The translations under genes and the position numbers were made by a program. A stretch of 64,000 nt of DNA. Source: Ureibacillus massiliensis 4400831 = CIP 108448 = CCUG 49529 (lineage in GTDB: Bacteria > Bacillota > Bacilli > Bacillales_A > Planococcaceae). The notes under the pieces are model-generated. The model was not told the origin of the DNA, did no database searches, and saw only the letters and a list, made by a program, of their open reading frames with translations. How positions within the stretch are numbered: position 1 is the stretch's first letter; every line of letters starts with the position of its first letter. Positions 44,319-53,807 of the stretch are shown here, piece by piece. The DNA lies in assembly GCF_000772965.1 (NCBI RefSeq), contig NZ_JPVQ01000008.1, forward strand, positions 43,150-107,149. The letters run 5' to 3'.

Positions 44319-44660
44319 CACAATTTTTGGTTAGTCACTTCTGAATACGACCAGAATCTTATACACAAACACCAATAGTGCAGAGTCGGAGAATATATTC
44401 ACCATACGGGCATTTGACCCAGCAAAGGAGCATATCCGACCTCCACCTCATGGATACGCAGGACGAAGGAATGTATGGATCTCAATCCAGTGAGATATGG
44501 GAGGGTAAGCGACCGTGAGTTGCGTGGAGTTTTTACGCACGGTTATAGCAATTTTTCCAAACCCATCCAGTTTGGAAGGTAGGATGGACCCTATCCTGCT
44601 AAATATTTTAAGACAAACCGCATCTATCCAAAATTTGAGGTGTGTCAACGATTAGGTGAC
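44319..44660 (+). other. Noncoding region of the IS110 element, candidate bridge RNA
   Basis: About 340 bases with no frame but dense pairing: CCAAAC...GTTTGG (44557-44576 area), AGGAT...ATCCT, and ACCGTG...CACGGT with GCGT/ACGC (44511-44543 area). Because only 74 bases precede the transposase gene from the left marker, a guide RNA would have to lie here, as in the IS1111 branch. The stretch is more GC-rich than its surroundings. Confidence 0.45.
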
Positions 44661-44721
44661 TATGAAATTTTAAGAATACGGGAGTATTCGGGAGATAATT
44701 AAACTTTATAGAGGGAGGATA

Positions 44722-45612
44722 ATGGGAATGATAAAAGCAGAGGAAATTATTGCTACAACACAATCGACACAAGATGTGTTAGGTCATCTGTTTTGGTTCA
44801 ACATTGGTAAACAGCTTGTGAGGGTGGATGATTTAAAGCAAAAATTGATTGATTCAGGGTTAGGCGAAGAATGGATGCCTAATCGTATTCGGTCAGTTGA
44901 TGCTTTCAGGAGAGCCACCAAAGAGGTTCAGACCAAAAAACCAACAGCAAATCCAAAGATATTTAAAAATTACTTGATAAGGGAAGTCTATGCTGATCTT
45001 GGGACTATTCAACGAAATGTAGTAGTTGAAACAGTTGATCAGAATAACAAACGTCTAGGCTACAAAGCCCAAACAGCCATTATTAGGTTAGATAAGAAGA
45101 ATGGCAATTTGGTGTTCGAGACGTCAGACTCCGAAGCAATAGAGCTGTGTAAACAAGCAGAGCAGAAGTTCTACTTGTACCGTGACCATTATTCGAGCCA
45201 ACACATTCGGGTCATGGTCGCAAAAATATTGGGTTCATTGGCACCAACGCCTATGCGTGAAAATGGTGTAATATATTTTGTTCCCAATAGCATGACGGCT
45301 GGGCTGACCAACTTAGTGACATTTATTTGTTCACTGGAAAACAGTGACGCTTTTAAAGTACCTGTTATTAACTCAAGTGATAACAGGCACATGGTAAGTA
45401 AAAAATTAAACGACTACCTAGATCACTTGCTTGATCAATGTCGTTCTACAGAAGGACTAAGGAAAGACCAGATTAAGATGCTTGTAGAGGAAACGAATAA
45501 TGCTATTCGTGACTACAAGCAATACAAAGAGTTAACTTCTTCTGAAACGGAAAAGTTTGAGGAAAAAATACTCCTTTTGCGTTCAGAAGTAGTTAAGATA
45601 CTTCAAAAATAA
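44722..45612 (+). CDS. DUF6744-like phage/ICE protein
   Basis: A 296-residue hydrophilic protein with the layout of proteins found in phages and conjugative elements (DUF6744-type): N-terminal domain, central YADLGTIQRNVVVETVD region, C-terminal helical part. GAGGGAGG before the ATG. It lies between two insertion sequences and is followed by a truncated small gene, so it is probably a leftover of an integrated element. Confidence 0.6.
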   Translation: MGMIKAEEIIATTQSTQDVLGHLFWFNIGKQLVRVDDLKQKLIDSGLGEEWMPNRIRSVDAFRRATKEVQTKKPTANPKIFKNYLIREVYADLGTIQRNVVVETVDQNNKRLGYKAQTAIIRLDKKNGNLVFETSDSEAIELCKQAEQKFYLYRDHYSSQHIRVMVAKILGSLAPTPMRENGVIYFVPNSMTAGLTNLVTFICSLENSDAFKVPVINSSDNRHMVSKKLNDYLDHLLDQCRSTEGLRKDQIKMLVEETNNAIRDYKQYKELTSSETEKFEEKILLLRSEVVKILQK

Positions 45613-45642
45613 AAATAAAAAACAAAAAGGGAGAGATTTAAA

Positions 45643-45768
45643 ATGGGTTTAGACATGTATTTGGAGTCCATGCCAAAAGTGAAAGGATATTCTTTTGAGC
45701 AACTCATCGAATTGGACAATAAAATATGTGAGTTTGATAGTTTAAACTCCATGTATTGTGAATGCTAA
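45643..45768 (+). pseudogene. Truncated MGLDMYL-type phage/ICE protein (41 aa left)
   Basis: Starts MGLDMYLESMPKV after AGGGAGAG, a start typical of small phage or ICE proteins that are normally over 100 residues. The frame runs into the left end of the IS21 element at 45757 and stops at 45768. No continuation is seen beyond the element. Confidence 0.65.
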
Positions 45769-45875
45769 ATTAGAATTAACAAAAATCGCTGGATAACAGT
45801 GAACACTATTTACCATAACATTCCTCTCCCAGTATCATATCACTGGAAACATCAAAACAGTTGGGAGAGGAAAAT

Positions 45876-47471
45876 ATGAATAAAATGGAAAGGTGGAACA
45901 TGTACCTAGAGATTCAACAGCTAAAGAAACTGGGACTTAACAAATCGCAAATTGCCAGACGATTGGGGATTAGCCGCAATACAGTTTACAAATATATCAA
46001 TATGACACCTGAAGAATTTGAAGATATGTTGGAGCACATGGAAGTGAGACAAAAGAAATTAGACTGTATCAAAGAGAAGCTCATCACCTGGTTGAAACAG
46101 TATCCCGACATTTCAAGTGCACAGATCCATGATTGGATTAAGGAGAGATATCCTGACCTTACGGTCGGTGAAAGTACCGTCAGGTGCTATGTTAGTCAAC
46201 TGAGAAAGGAGTATAGTATTCCAAAAATAAAGGTGACCCGGCAATATGAAGCGGTTGAAGACCCGCCTATGGGACAACAAATGCAAGTTGACTTTGGTCA
46301 GGTCACCGTCAGAAATACGTTTCATCAACCTCAGAAACTGTGGTTTATGGCTTGCGTATTATCCCATTCCCGTTACAAATTTGTGTATTGGCTGGACCGT
46401 CCCTTTACAACAGCAGATGTCATTCAGGCTCATGAACAAGCTTTCGTCTTTTACGGCGGTCTTCCTCAAGAAATTGTTTATGATCAAGACCATCTCATCT
46501 TAGTGAGTGAAAATGGTGGAGATCTTATTTACACAAAAGAATTTGCCAATTATCTGAAGCACAGGGCATTTAAGGTTCGCATGTGCCGCAAAGGCGACCC
46601 GGAAAGCAAAGGAAAAGTGGAAAACGTTGTTGGCTATGTGAAAAAGAACTTTGCCCGTCACCGGACCTATTACAATCTGGCCCAATGGAGTGAAGACTGT
46701 CTGGCCTGGCTTGAGCGAACAGGCAATGGCAAAGTGCATCAGACAACCAAAAAAATACCGGCCGAAGTGTTCCAACAGGAACGCCTTTACCTTCGCCCGG
46801 TCCAAGAAAAATATCATCTCAATGAAGCCAAGGCCAGTATAACAAGAGTTGTCCGAAAAGACAATACCATTCTTTATGCCGGGAACCGCTATTCGGTCCC
46901 TCTAGGGACCTATGATGACAAGGGTAAAAGCGTTGGACTAAAGATTCAAGACGATACCCTGACCATCTACGACTGGGAAACAGGAGAGGTACTTGCCCAA
47001 CACGCGATTTGCCACGAAAAAGGCAAGTTGATTCAAAATACGAATCATAAAAGGGACCGCAGCAAAGGGATTCAAGCGTTAATGCAACAAGTGGCCGGGC
47101 GTTTTCCAGAACCGGATCAAGCCACCCTCTTTTTGAAAGAAATCTATCAGCGGAAGCAGCGTTATATGAGAGATCAATTGCAAAAGATACAGGAAGTCAT
47201 GAACAAAGCCAACCCTCATTCTGGAGTGATTGGACAAGCTTTAGCCTACTGTCTGACATACCAACTGTACAGTGCAGCAGCCTTCAGCGATGCAGTGCAA
47301 CATTTTATGCAACAAGCACAGAGACAACAAGCACACCAGCATGAACATCAACCTGAGATCAAACCCACCGTGCTCGGACATCAATCACACTCGCAAGTGA
47401 AAGCAGAAATTCGAGATCCTCAAGTTTACATTCGTATCCTGGAGGGAGAGAGCCTATGTCAGAAAGCTTAG
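45876..47471 (+). CDS. istA: IS21 transposase
   Basis: A 531-residue DDE transposase. HTH at about 19-40 (KSQIARRLGISRNTVYKYI), catalytic residues in QMQVDFGQV, VYDQDHL and SKGKVENVVGYVK. The ATG at 45876 has GGGAGAGGA upstream. Overlaps istB by 16 bases. Confidence 0.92.
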   Translation: MNKMERWNMYLEIQQLKKLGLNKSQIARRLGISRNTVYKYINMTPEEFEDMLEHMEVRQKKLDCIKEKLITWLKQYPDISSAQIHDWIKERYPDLTVGESTVRCYVSQLRKEYSIPKIKVTRQYEAVEDPPMGQQMQVDFGQVTVRNTFHQPQKLWFMACVLSHSRYKFVYWLDRPFTTADVIQAHEQAFVFYGGLPQEIVYDQDHLILVSENGGDLIYTKEFANYLKHRAFKVRMCRKGDPESKGKVENVVGYVKKNFARHRTYYNLAQWSEDCLAWLERTGNGKVHQTTKKIPAEVFQQERLYLRPVQEKYHLNEAKASITRVVRKDNTILYAGNRYSVPLGTYDDKGKSVGLKIQDDTLTIYDWETGEVLAQHAICHEKGKLIQNTNHKRDRSKGIQALMQQVAGRFPEPDQATLFLKEIYQRKQRYMRDQLQKIQEVMNKANPHSGVIGQALAYCLTYQLYSAAAFSDAVQHFMQQAQRQQAHQHEHQPEIKPTVLGHQSHSQVKAEIRDPQVYIRILEGESLCQKA

Positions 47472-48211
47472 TGCAATTGAAACACAGCTTGAAAACACTC
47501 AAATTGGCCTCCATCGCCGAAGTGATTGAGGAACAACTGATGGAAGCCGAAACAAATGGATTCAGTTATCAACAGTTTCTGACGAAACTGTTGGGATACG
47601 AAATACGCAAGCGGGAAGAAAAACAATTGGCCAAACGGCTCAAGTGGGCAGACTTTCCTGTCCACCAATCCCTCGATGAGTTCGACATTAGCGCCCAGCC
47701 TGCCCTAAGCCGGCAGCAATTTCAACAGTTGCGTGAACTCTTATGGATTGAACAAGTTTATAACCTCATCTTATTGGGCCCGCCAGGGGTGGGTAAAACT
47801 CACCTGGCCATTGGCTTAGGAGTAGAAGCCGTTCAGCAAGGGTACAAAGTCAGCTTTGTGACCATGGATCATTTAATCCAGTTGCTGCGTACCCAAGAAG
47901 TAACAAGAAGCGCCCAAACAAAATTGAAAAGAATCACTCAGTCAGATCTTGTCATCATTGATGATTTGATGTTTATGGCCATCAACCGGCATGAAGCCAA
48001 TCTTTTCTTTCAACTCATCAACAAACTCTATGGCCAATCATCTGTGATCATCACCTCCAACAAAGGACCGGAAGATTGGGGAGAGTTATTGGGTGATCCG
48101 GCCATTACCACAGCCATTCTGGACCGGCTACTCCATAAAAGCGAGGTGATTCATCTCACCGGTGACAGTTATCGTTTGAAATACAGGAAAACCATATTTG
48201 GAAATGACTAG
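47456..48211 (+). CDS. istB: IS21 helper ATPase
   Basis: A 251-residue DnaC/IstB-like AAA+ ATPase. Walker A GPPGVGKTHLA at about 106-116, Walker B LVIIDDLMF near 164-172. IstB remodels target DNA and guides IstA. GGAGGGAGAG precedes the ATG within istA. Confidence 0.93.
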   Translation: MSESLVQLKHSLKTLKLASIAEVIEEQLMEAETNGFSYQQFLTKLLGYEIRKREEKQLAKRLKWADFPVHQSLDEFDISAQPALSRQQFQQLRELLWIEQVYNLILLGPPGVGKTHLAIGLGVEAVQQGYKVSFVTMDHLIQLLRTQEVTRSAQTKLKRITQSDLVIIDDLMFMAINRHEANLFFQLINKLYGQSSVIITSNKGPEDWGELLGDPAITTAILDRLLHKSEVIHLTGDSYRLKYRKTIFGND

Positions 48212-48261
48212 GTGCTCAAAATTATTTGGCGAAATTTGTTCAATTGTACTTGACGCTCACA

Positions 48262-48659
48262 CAAAAAATCTCTATCATATATAAAAAACACGAAGCATCA
48301 TAGGTTTATCTAGTTTAGGGAAAGAGAAAATAACTTTTTCATGAGTTGAACAACAGCGGCAAACTATTAAAAAGCTAAAAAGAGGAGTTGACTTGTAAAA
48401 ATTTTGATTGCACGGCCTTATCTATGATAGGCGCGACAAAATGATAGGAGGCATTCACCTTGTTTAGCAGCACAGGCATAAGATTTGATTTACATTTCTG
48501 ATGCAATTATAATGGTGGGCAAGAATGGCCGAAATACATAATAAACAGTCATTCCTCAATCCAGTCTTCAATTGCGGCCGCCTTCGTTTATTTTTGGCTT
48601 CCGCCACCTAGATGATGTTATTTATTCAAAAAATTTTTAGAAAAAAAGGAGAAATGATT
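48262..48659. other. Intergenic region without a supported gene
   Basis: Between the IS21 right end and the NmrA-like gene. It holds a good AGGAGG site (near 48447) before a 13-codon TTG frame that ends quickly, perhaps the start of a lost gene, and a NotI-like GCGGCCGC near 48575. No other signal supported. Confidence 0.4.
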
Positions 48660-49523
48660 ATGTCAATTGCGGTTACAGGTGCTACTGGTCAACTCGGTGG
48701 GCTTGTGATTCAACATTTGCTCAAAAAAGTTCCCGCCAGTCAAATCATTGCCATCGTGCGTAATGTTGAAAAAGCCTCTACTCTTGCCGATCAAGGCGTG
48801 GAAGTTCGCCATGGCGACTATAATCAACCGGAATCTCTTCAAAAGGCTTTTGCAGGTGTCTCCAAGCTGCTCTTTATCTCAGGTCCGCATTATGATAATA
48901 CGCTTCTTATCGTTCAACATGCAAATGTCGTAAAAGCTGCCAGAGATGCGGGAGTCAAACATATTGCTTACACAGGATATGCCTTTGCTGAGGAATCAAT
49001 AATTCCCCTTGCACACGTACATTTAGCAACGGAATATGCCATCCGTACGACCAATATCCCGTATACTTTCCTGCGTAATGCCTTATATACGGACTTTTTT
49101 GTAAATGAGGGGCTGCGCGCATCCATAGAGTCTGGAGCAATTGTTACGAATGCGGGAAGCGGGATCGTTAATTCAGTAACACGCAATGAACTTGCTTTGG
49201 CTGCCGCAACGGTTCTTACAGAGGAAGGGCATGAAAACAAAACGTATAACCTTGTTTCCAATCAACCGTGGACCTTTGATGAACTTGCCCAAATTCTCTC
49301 CGAGGTTTCCGGCAAAAAAGTCGTGCATCAGCCTGTCTCATTCGAAGAAGAGAAAAATTTCCTCGTAAACGCTGGTGTCCCTGAGCCGTTTGCTGAAATT
49401 ACGGCAGCGATCTATGACGCGATTTCCAAAGGAGAAGCGTCCAAAACATCAGATGATCTGCAAAAACTGATCGGATCCTTGACCCCTCTGAAGGAAACCG
49501 TAAAACAAGCCCTGAAAATGTAA
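48660..49523 (+). CDS. NmrA-like NAD(P)-binding oxidoreductase (QorB/YtfG type)
   Basis: A 287-residue atypical SDR. TGATGQLG (residues 6-13) is the dinucleotide motif; TGYAFAEES and TFLRNALYTDF follow in the family order. Members act as quinone or NAD(P)H sensors/reductases. The ATG at 48660 follows AAGGAG. Codon use differs from the core genes (more GC), consistent with transfer. Confidence 0.82.
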   Translation: MSIAVTGATGQLGGLVIQHLLKKVPASQIIAIVRNVEKASTLADQGVEVRHGDYNQPESLQKAFAGVSKLLFISGPHYDNTLLIVQHANVVKAARDAGVKHIAYTGYAFAEESIIPLAHVHLATEYAIRTTNIPYTFLRNALYTDFFVNEGLRASIESGAIVTNAGSGIVNSVTRNELALAAATVLTEEGHENKTYNLVSNQPWTFDELAQILSEVSGKKVVHQPVSFEEEKNFLVNAGVPEPFAEITAAIYDAISKGEASKTSDDLQKLIGSLTPLKETVKQALKM

Positions 49524-49631
49524 GAATTGACCAAATGACATAAAATGAAAAAACAGAACATCCAATGACTGCAAACTCGTGACCTGCTTTATCTTAGTTC
49601 GAAAATAAGCCCTGTCACGCAGACAGACATT

Positions 49632-49679
49632 AACAGCCTGAGACCTAAAATTACATAAGGACTCAGGCTGTTTTATTTC
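49632..49679 (+). terminator. Terminator after the NmrA-like gene
   Basis: AACAGCCTGAG...CTCAGGCTGTT then TTATTTCTTTT. Confidence 0.75.
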
Positions 49680-49762
49680 TTTTGATCACGTTGGCGGATT
49701 TAAAAACGAAACGAGAGTATATCATCTTTTACAAAAGTAGTTGGTAGAAAGGGGAAAAATAT

Positions 49763-50272
49763 ATGTCAAGAATAGTGATTGTTGATATAGACAATTGCAT
49801 TGCCAATGTTAACAAAGCACTTAAAGATAAAGGATACAGAACCGACATATATCCATCACCTGTTCCTTCACGTTTGTTTGATGACGGTTCTATTTTTAAA
49901 AATGCAGAACCTATGAAATCAGTCATTGAAAACATCGAAGGAATAATAGACGACAAAAAAGATATGTGTATGTTCCTTACTTCCCGACCAAATAAAAAAC
50001 ACATATCTTCTGAAATTACAAGACAATGGATTAATGAACACACACCCTTCACTTTTCCGTTTTACTTTACAGACGGAGTGCCGAAGGGTGAAGTGATTAG
50101 GAAAGTCTTTTCGGATAAAGCAATTCGTGAATATGAATGGATCATTTTTGATGATTCCCCTCACGAAATTATAAGTTATCTAAACTTGAAAAACGACATC
50201 AATGTGGATATGGAGATTTATATTCCAGCATGGGAATACAATAGCCATATTGATGTTGGAAAGAAAATATAG
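49763..50272 (+). CDS. HAD-like hydrolase of phage type
   Basis: A 169-residue HAD-superfamily protein. Motif I VDIDNCIA (Asp8, Asp10), motif II FLTSRP, motif III Lys in PKGEVI, motif IV FDDSPHE. Such short HADs (phosphatase or nucleotidase) are common in phages and ICEs. AAAGGGG upstream. Confidence 0.75.
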   Translation: MSRIVIVDIDNCIANVNKALKDKGYRTDIYPSPVPSRLFDDGSIFKNAEPMKSVIENIEGIIDDKKDMCMFLTSRPNKKHISSEITRQWINEHTPFTFPFYFTDGVPKGEVIRKVFSDKAIREYEWIIFDDSPHEIISYLNLKNDINVDMEIYIPAWEYNSHIDVGKKI

Positions 50273-50277
50273 AGGGC

Positions 50278-50310
50278 AAAGAGGACAATCCACTCGGTTG
50301 TCCTCTTTAT
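50278..50310 (+). terminator. Terminator after the HAD gene
   Basis: AAAGAGGACAA...TTGTCCTCTTT followed by ATCT; modest T-run. Confidence 0.7.
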
Positions 50311-50477
50311 CTATTAAAAAAACAAAAAAGGAGAAGGTTTATATGGTTCAATTTTTTCAAACTCATATGGGGCAAAAATTTTATGAGCGTGATATTCCAG
50401 AAATGGTAAGAAAGCTCAATGAAATTGCTTCTGAATTAAGTCGTTCAAACGATCTGAAAGAGCGAGAATTAAAAATT

Positions 50478-51820
50478 GGTTCATCACCAAAAGTTGTACT
50501 TGCACCTGTCATGAAAGTATGTTAGCTGTTTCTAGCCGAACCCGCAATGCAAAACGCTGGATATTTCTGTATCCGTATCCCCGACGTTTCATCAGCTTGA
50601 TCTTGTTATTTGTTCCCTCCATTTTCCCATTTGAATAAGGGGATAAAATGCACGATATGATTTCGTCTGTTCGTTTGACGAGTGATTTTGCGATGGCGCG
50701 AACAGCAGAACAAGGACAAAACAAATACCGATGAACCCAGGCGTTCAAACGACGTTTCGCTTGTCGCTCGTTTTGGCTTTTGGCTTTTGGATACATAACG
50801 AAAATGTTGAAGGGATTGATAGACAGCCTGCAAGGAATCGCTCTCTTTCTGCCACTCCCGCACCGTTTGGCGTTCCTCCTCGGTGAGCTTCTCGGGGCGC
50901 TGGGTCAATAAGCGGCAAACATACCGGACATGCCCATGTTTCTTGTTCCCTTTTCCGAAGGATTTGCGGCATCGATCCAACGCTTCCGTAAACAATTGAA
51001 TCACATGAAAATAATCGACCACATGCTTCGCTTCCGGACACGCCCCTTGAATCGCTTTTTTCATCGCTGGAGCCAAATCGCTCACGACATACTGAACAGA
51101 ATCAGACACAGGAGCCAACACACGTCCAATGGCTTCCTCGTTCTTTCCTGCTTCAACGGCATACACTTCTCCCGTTTCGGCATCCATGATCGCCACTCCG
51201 TAATCATGCCCTTTTCGAAACGCAAACTCATCGACACAAACTGCCTTTGGTTGGATGTCATTCGATAGGAAGGAAGGGGCATGGGTATAAAACCAACGTT
51301 CCACGGTCGTGTAAGGAAGCTTGAGCATACGAGCCACCGCCTGAATGGATGTTCCGATGCAAGATTGCGCCACCCATTGCTGAAACGCATCCGTCGCTAC
51401 ACTTCGAGGGGAAATTCCGGGATAAGACGTGCTGAATGTCATGCCACATGTACCACAACGTCTACGCTCCACAGGGAGTTCCACCCGAAAGATGCCGATC
51501 CGTTGAGCATACCCATGCATCCATTGCTTCTTTTTGCCTGTCATTTTGATTGTACGCTTCAAGCAGACAGGACATAATGGGCATTGTTCGGGTAGAGAAA
51601 GTTCGAAAATCCAACGTTCTTCTTCTTTTCGCACCTTTTGAATCAAAACATCTGGTAAATCGATGAGTTCTTTGATAAACTGAGCGTACATGCGAATTTT
51701 CCTCCAATGGTTTGGTTTGGTCACCTTTACCATACAGGAAAATTCGCATTTTTTGTATCCTCTATTTTCCCTATGCATACCTATCTTAAAATCTCAAGTA
51801 CAACTTGTGGTGAAGAGCCA
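50478..51820 (-). mobile_element. ISL3-family element
   Basis: The 25-base ends GGTTCATCACCAAAAGTTGT... and (reverse) GGCTCTTCACCACAAGTTGT... both continue ACTTG. The length is 1343 bp. The transposase on the minus strand is frameshifted. Flanks show an imperfect 8-base target duplication. Confidence 0.85.
50509..51691 (-). pseudogene. ISL3 transposase, frameshifted
   Basis: The first part (to about 50800) has the zinc ribbon CPLCPVC...CGTCG, an HTH and two catalytic Asp (VCVDEFAF, VVSDLAPAM). The final part, with the catalytic Glu in NGKMEGTNNKIKLMKRRGYG, lies in another frame from about 50796 down to 50509. The switch is near HFRYV/MYPKAKS at about 50800. I start at the ATG ending at 51691, with GGAGG upstream. 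Without the Glu it should be inactive. Confidence 0.8.
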
Positions 51821-52082
51821 AAAAAGTAATGACGAAACTAATAAATGAGCACCGTGAATTACACGATGAATTAAAGAAAATAAAAGTAGAAACGGGTCTA
51901 GATAAAAATCTAGCAATAAAAGCACTTTATCACTCCGCAGTAGCCGATAACGGCCCATTTATGCAAGAATATCAGGAATTAGAACGATTCGAATAAATGG
52001 TGGGTTGTTATAAGTTACATGATATTTTAGCTTAAGTATAATAGTCGATCTCCGCAAAGGCGGTTGATTACATAATAGAAAT

Positions 52083-52121
52083 AACCCATCTGAGCTGCTA
52101 ACTCAAGGATGGGTTATTTTT
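52083..52121 (+). terminator. Dispersed AACCCATC-type hairpin, copy 4, with toxin remnant
   Basis: AACCCATC...GATGGGTT then ATTTTTA. Preceded by TATAATAGTCGATC..., which resembles the sequence before copy 2. The minus strand beyond it encodes a hydrophobic stretch ending ILFSFNDKN, a likely decayed toxin lacking the stop at the usual place. Confidence 0.6.
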
Positions 52122-52272
52122 ATCGTTAAAAGAAAAAAGGATGTAAGTGCTGCAAAAACACCCAAAAGGATACCTAATTTTCATCATCATTTCCACATAA
52201 TAAATTGATGAGGTTTTTTTTGTAGCAAAGCCTAGATGTTCGCTGATGAGTTTACATCTAAGCGACATGAGC

Positions 52273-53181
52273 TTAAAACCTTTCTAATGTTAAATCTAGA
52301 TTTATACTAGCAGCAGCTTTATTTCCGTGGGCGGCCGCAATTATCAAAGAAGATGGTCCTGCTTTTTCTGTTTCTCCAGCAATATAAACCCCGTTTGTTG
52401 TTGTTCGTCCATCCCCATCTGTGATAATTTCTCCGTTTTCATCAAACTGACAATTTAATTGTTCGGCAAATTTATTTGGGCTATAAAAACTTGGAACGAC
52501 GAAGCCACCACTTCTAAAGATGTTTTCACCGGACTCTAATTCAATACTTTCTAAGTTGCCATTCTCCCCATGTAAGTTTTTAATTCTTGCTGTGTAAACT
52601 TTAATATTTTTACTCTCAAATTCATTTCGAAGTTTATTGGATAGTTGGTGACCATTAGAAAAAACGATTAAATCCTTCGACCAATTAAAAACCAATTTAG
52701 TCAAATGAGTAATATGTGCTTCATTTTCTGCAATAACGGCTAACGGCTGATCTCTATGCTCCCAACCATCACAATATGGACAGCTGAATAAACTCTTCCC
52801 GTAATATTGTTTAATCTGTGAAATGGAAAATTCCTCTTGTATACCAGTAGCTAATAAGATTTTTTCTGCTAAATATGATTTATTATTCGAAGTATGGACT
52901 GTAAATAAATCCTTTTGATCATCTTTATAAACCTCGGTAACTGTCTCTTTCGAAATTGAAACAGATGGATAAGGTTTTAATTGTTCCATTGCTATATCTT
53001 TGAGTTGTTGTGGTTTAATACCATCTCTCGTTAAAAATCCATGGGACTCTTGCGTCACGCGATTTCGATTTGTACCATTATCAACTATGTGAACCTTTCT
53101 ACGTGCTCTTCCTAAGGTTAAGGTTGCACTTAGTCCAGCAGGTCCTGCACCAATGACAATACAATCTAATTTATCCATCAA
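52273..53181 (-). CDS. FAD-dependent thioredoxin reductase-like oxidoreductase
   Basis: A 302-residue two-domain flavoprotein. FAD motif GAGPAGLSATLTLGRA (about 11-26), a redox CPYCDGWE (about 136-143), and a C-terminal GVYIAGETEKAGPS FAD-binding motif. It resembles single-gene 'thioredoxin reductase-like' enzymes without a known thioredoxin partner. The divergent neighbour region has an 18-base palindrome and an Rrf2 regulator gene, so it is probably redox controlled. Confidence 0.85.
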   Translation of the reverse strand: MMDKLDCIVIGAGPAGLSATLTLGRARRKVHIVDNGTNRNRVTQESHGFLTRDGIKPQQLKDIAMEQLKPYPSVSISKETVTEVYKDDQKDLFTVHTSNNKSYLAEKILLATGIQEEFSISQIKQYYGKSLFSCPYCDGWEHRDQPLAVIAENEAHITHLTKLVFNWSKDLIVFSNGHQLSNKLRNEFESKNIKVYTARIKNLHGENGNLESIELESGENIFRSGGFVVPSFYSPNKFAEQLNCQFDENGEIITDGDGRTTTNGVYIAGETEKAGPSSLIIAAAHGNKAAASINLDLTLERF

Positions 53182-53196
53182 TATTTCCCTCCGTAT

Positions 53197-53214
53197 CTAT
53201 AATATATATTATAG
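53197..53214. promoter_or_regulatory. 18-bp palindrome, candidate Rrf2 operator
   Basis: CTATAATATATATTATAG is a perfect palindrome 16 bases upstream of the flavoprotein start and also looks like overlapping -10 boxes (TATAAT), so a repressor bound there would block transcription. Confidence 0.55.
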
Positions 53215-53253
53215 AGTTATAATATCTACAATTAAGGCAAAAGACATCATGAA

Positions 53254-53658
53254 TTATAAAGATGTCTCGTTCATTTTGTTAGCAAGGTCAACAATCAGTG
53301 TGTGATTCAGTTCATTTAAAAGCTTCTCTTCTGCAGATTCGATCGCTCTTTGAATTAAACAATCGGGATTATGATTGTGACAATAATCAAAAATAGGCGT
53401 CAAACCCTCAATCGCTTTAATAACATCCAGTAATGAAAGTCTTTCCCAACCCGGTTTTAGTTTATACCCACCATTTGCTCCGGAAACAGACTCAACCATA
53501 CCCGACTTTACTAATTTTGTTAGTATTTTAGATAAATATGTTGTAGAAACTTCTTGGCGTTCAGCCAATTTCACCACGCCAATATGCTCATTAGGGGGAT
53601 TCATAGCTAAAAATAACATGGTGTGGAGAGCATAGTTCGTTGCTTTTGTTAACTTCAT
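53254..53658 (-). CDS. Rrf2-family transcriptional regulator
   Basis: A 134-residue Rrf2 protein: winged helix (about 1-70; VVKLAERQEVSTTYLSKIL), wing GANGGYKL, and a C-terminal region with YCHNHNPDC, so only two of the three cysteines of the iron-sulfur members are seen. ATG at 53658 after GGGTGA. Likely controls the adjacent flavoprotein gene. Confidence 0.85.
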   Translation of the reverse strand: MKLTKATNYALHTMLFLAMNPPNEHIGVVKLAERQEVSTTYLSKILTKLVKSGMVESVSGANGGYKLKPGWERLSLLDVIKAIEGLTPIFDYCHNHNPDCLIQRAIESAEEKLLNELNHTLIVDLANKMNETSL

Positions 53659-53807
53659 AATATCACCCAATTGTAGACTTAATATATCCATAATATCTTG
53701 CTTGTATTTTTAATGTCAAATACTAAGTATTCAATAAGTGGGGGAGGAAATTGAACAAGTAACAACCTGTTATAAACAACTTGTAAAATGAAGGAAAGAA
53801 GGAAATA

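Larger units (their letters stand above)
42961..44660 (+). mobile_element. IS110-family element (right end approximate)
   Basis: The left side is marked by GAGCCCTCTTGGTAT (42961-42975) paired with ATACCAAGGGAGGACTC (43014-43030), flanking a perfect 14-base palindrome GTCAATGCATTGAC (42986-42999). The transposase follows, then about 340 noncoding bases. IS110 elements make no target duplications, so the right end cannot be fixed here; a GTGTCAA match near 44640 is one possibility. Confidence 0.65.
45757..48261 (+). mobile_element. IS21-family element
   Basis: The ends are TGTGAATGC... on the left and, reverse-complemented, TGTGAGCGTC... on the right; both continue with AACAAA..TCGC...ATAA...TGA.CAC, so they are subterminal repeats. 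istA and istB are intact. No target duplication is seen (CATGTAT against CAAAAAA), which suggests flanking rearrangement. GC content and codon choice are visibly higher than in neighbouring genes. Confidence 0.82.
50343..51996 (+). pseudogene. Small phage/ICE-type gene split by an ISL3 element
   Basis: The N-terminal part (MVQFFQTHMGQKFYERD..., 45 codons, AAGGAG upstream) runs to 50477. The C-terminal part resumes after the element at 51829 (NDETINEHRELHDELKK...) and ends at 51996. Removing the element plus eight bases of near-duplicated target (TAAAAATT / AAAAAAGT) joins them in one frame of 100 residues. No function recognised; helical and charged. Confidence 0.75.

Noticed and set aside
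44319..44660. Group II intron end or other ribozyme
   Set aside because: No GUGYG start, domain V-like hairpin or reverse transcriptase; an IS110 guide RNA is a better reading.
48473..48514. 13-codon TTG frame after AGGAGG (MFSSTGIRF...)
   Set aside because: Stops at once; could be the start of a lost gene, but nothing downstream continues it.
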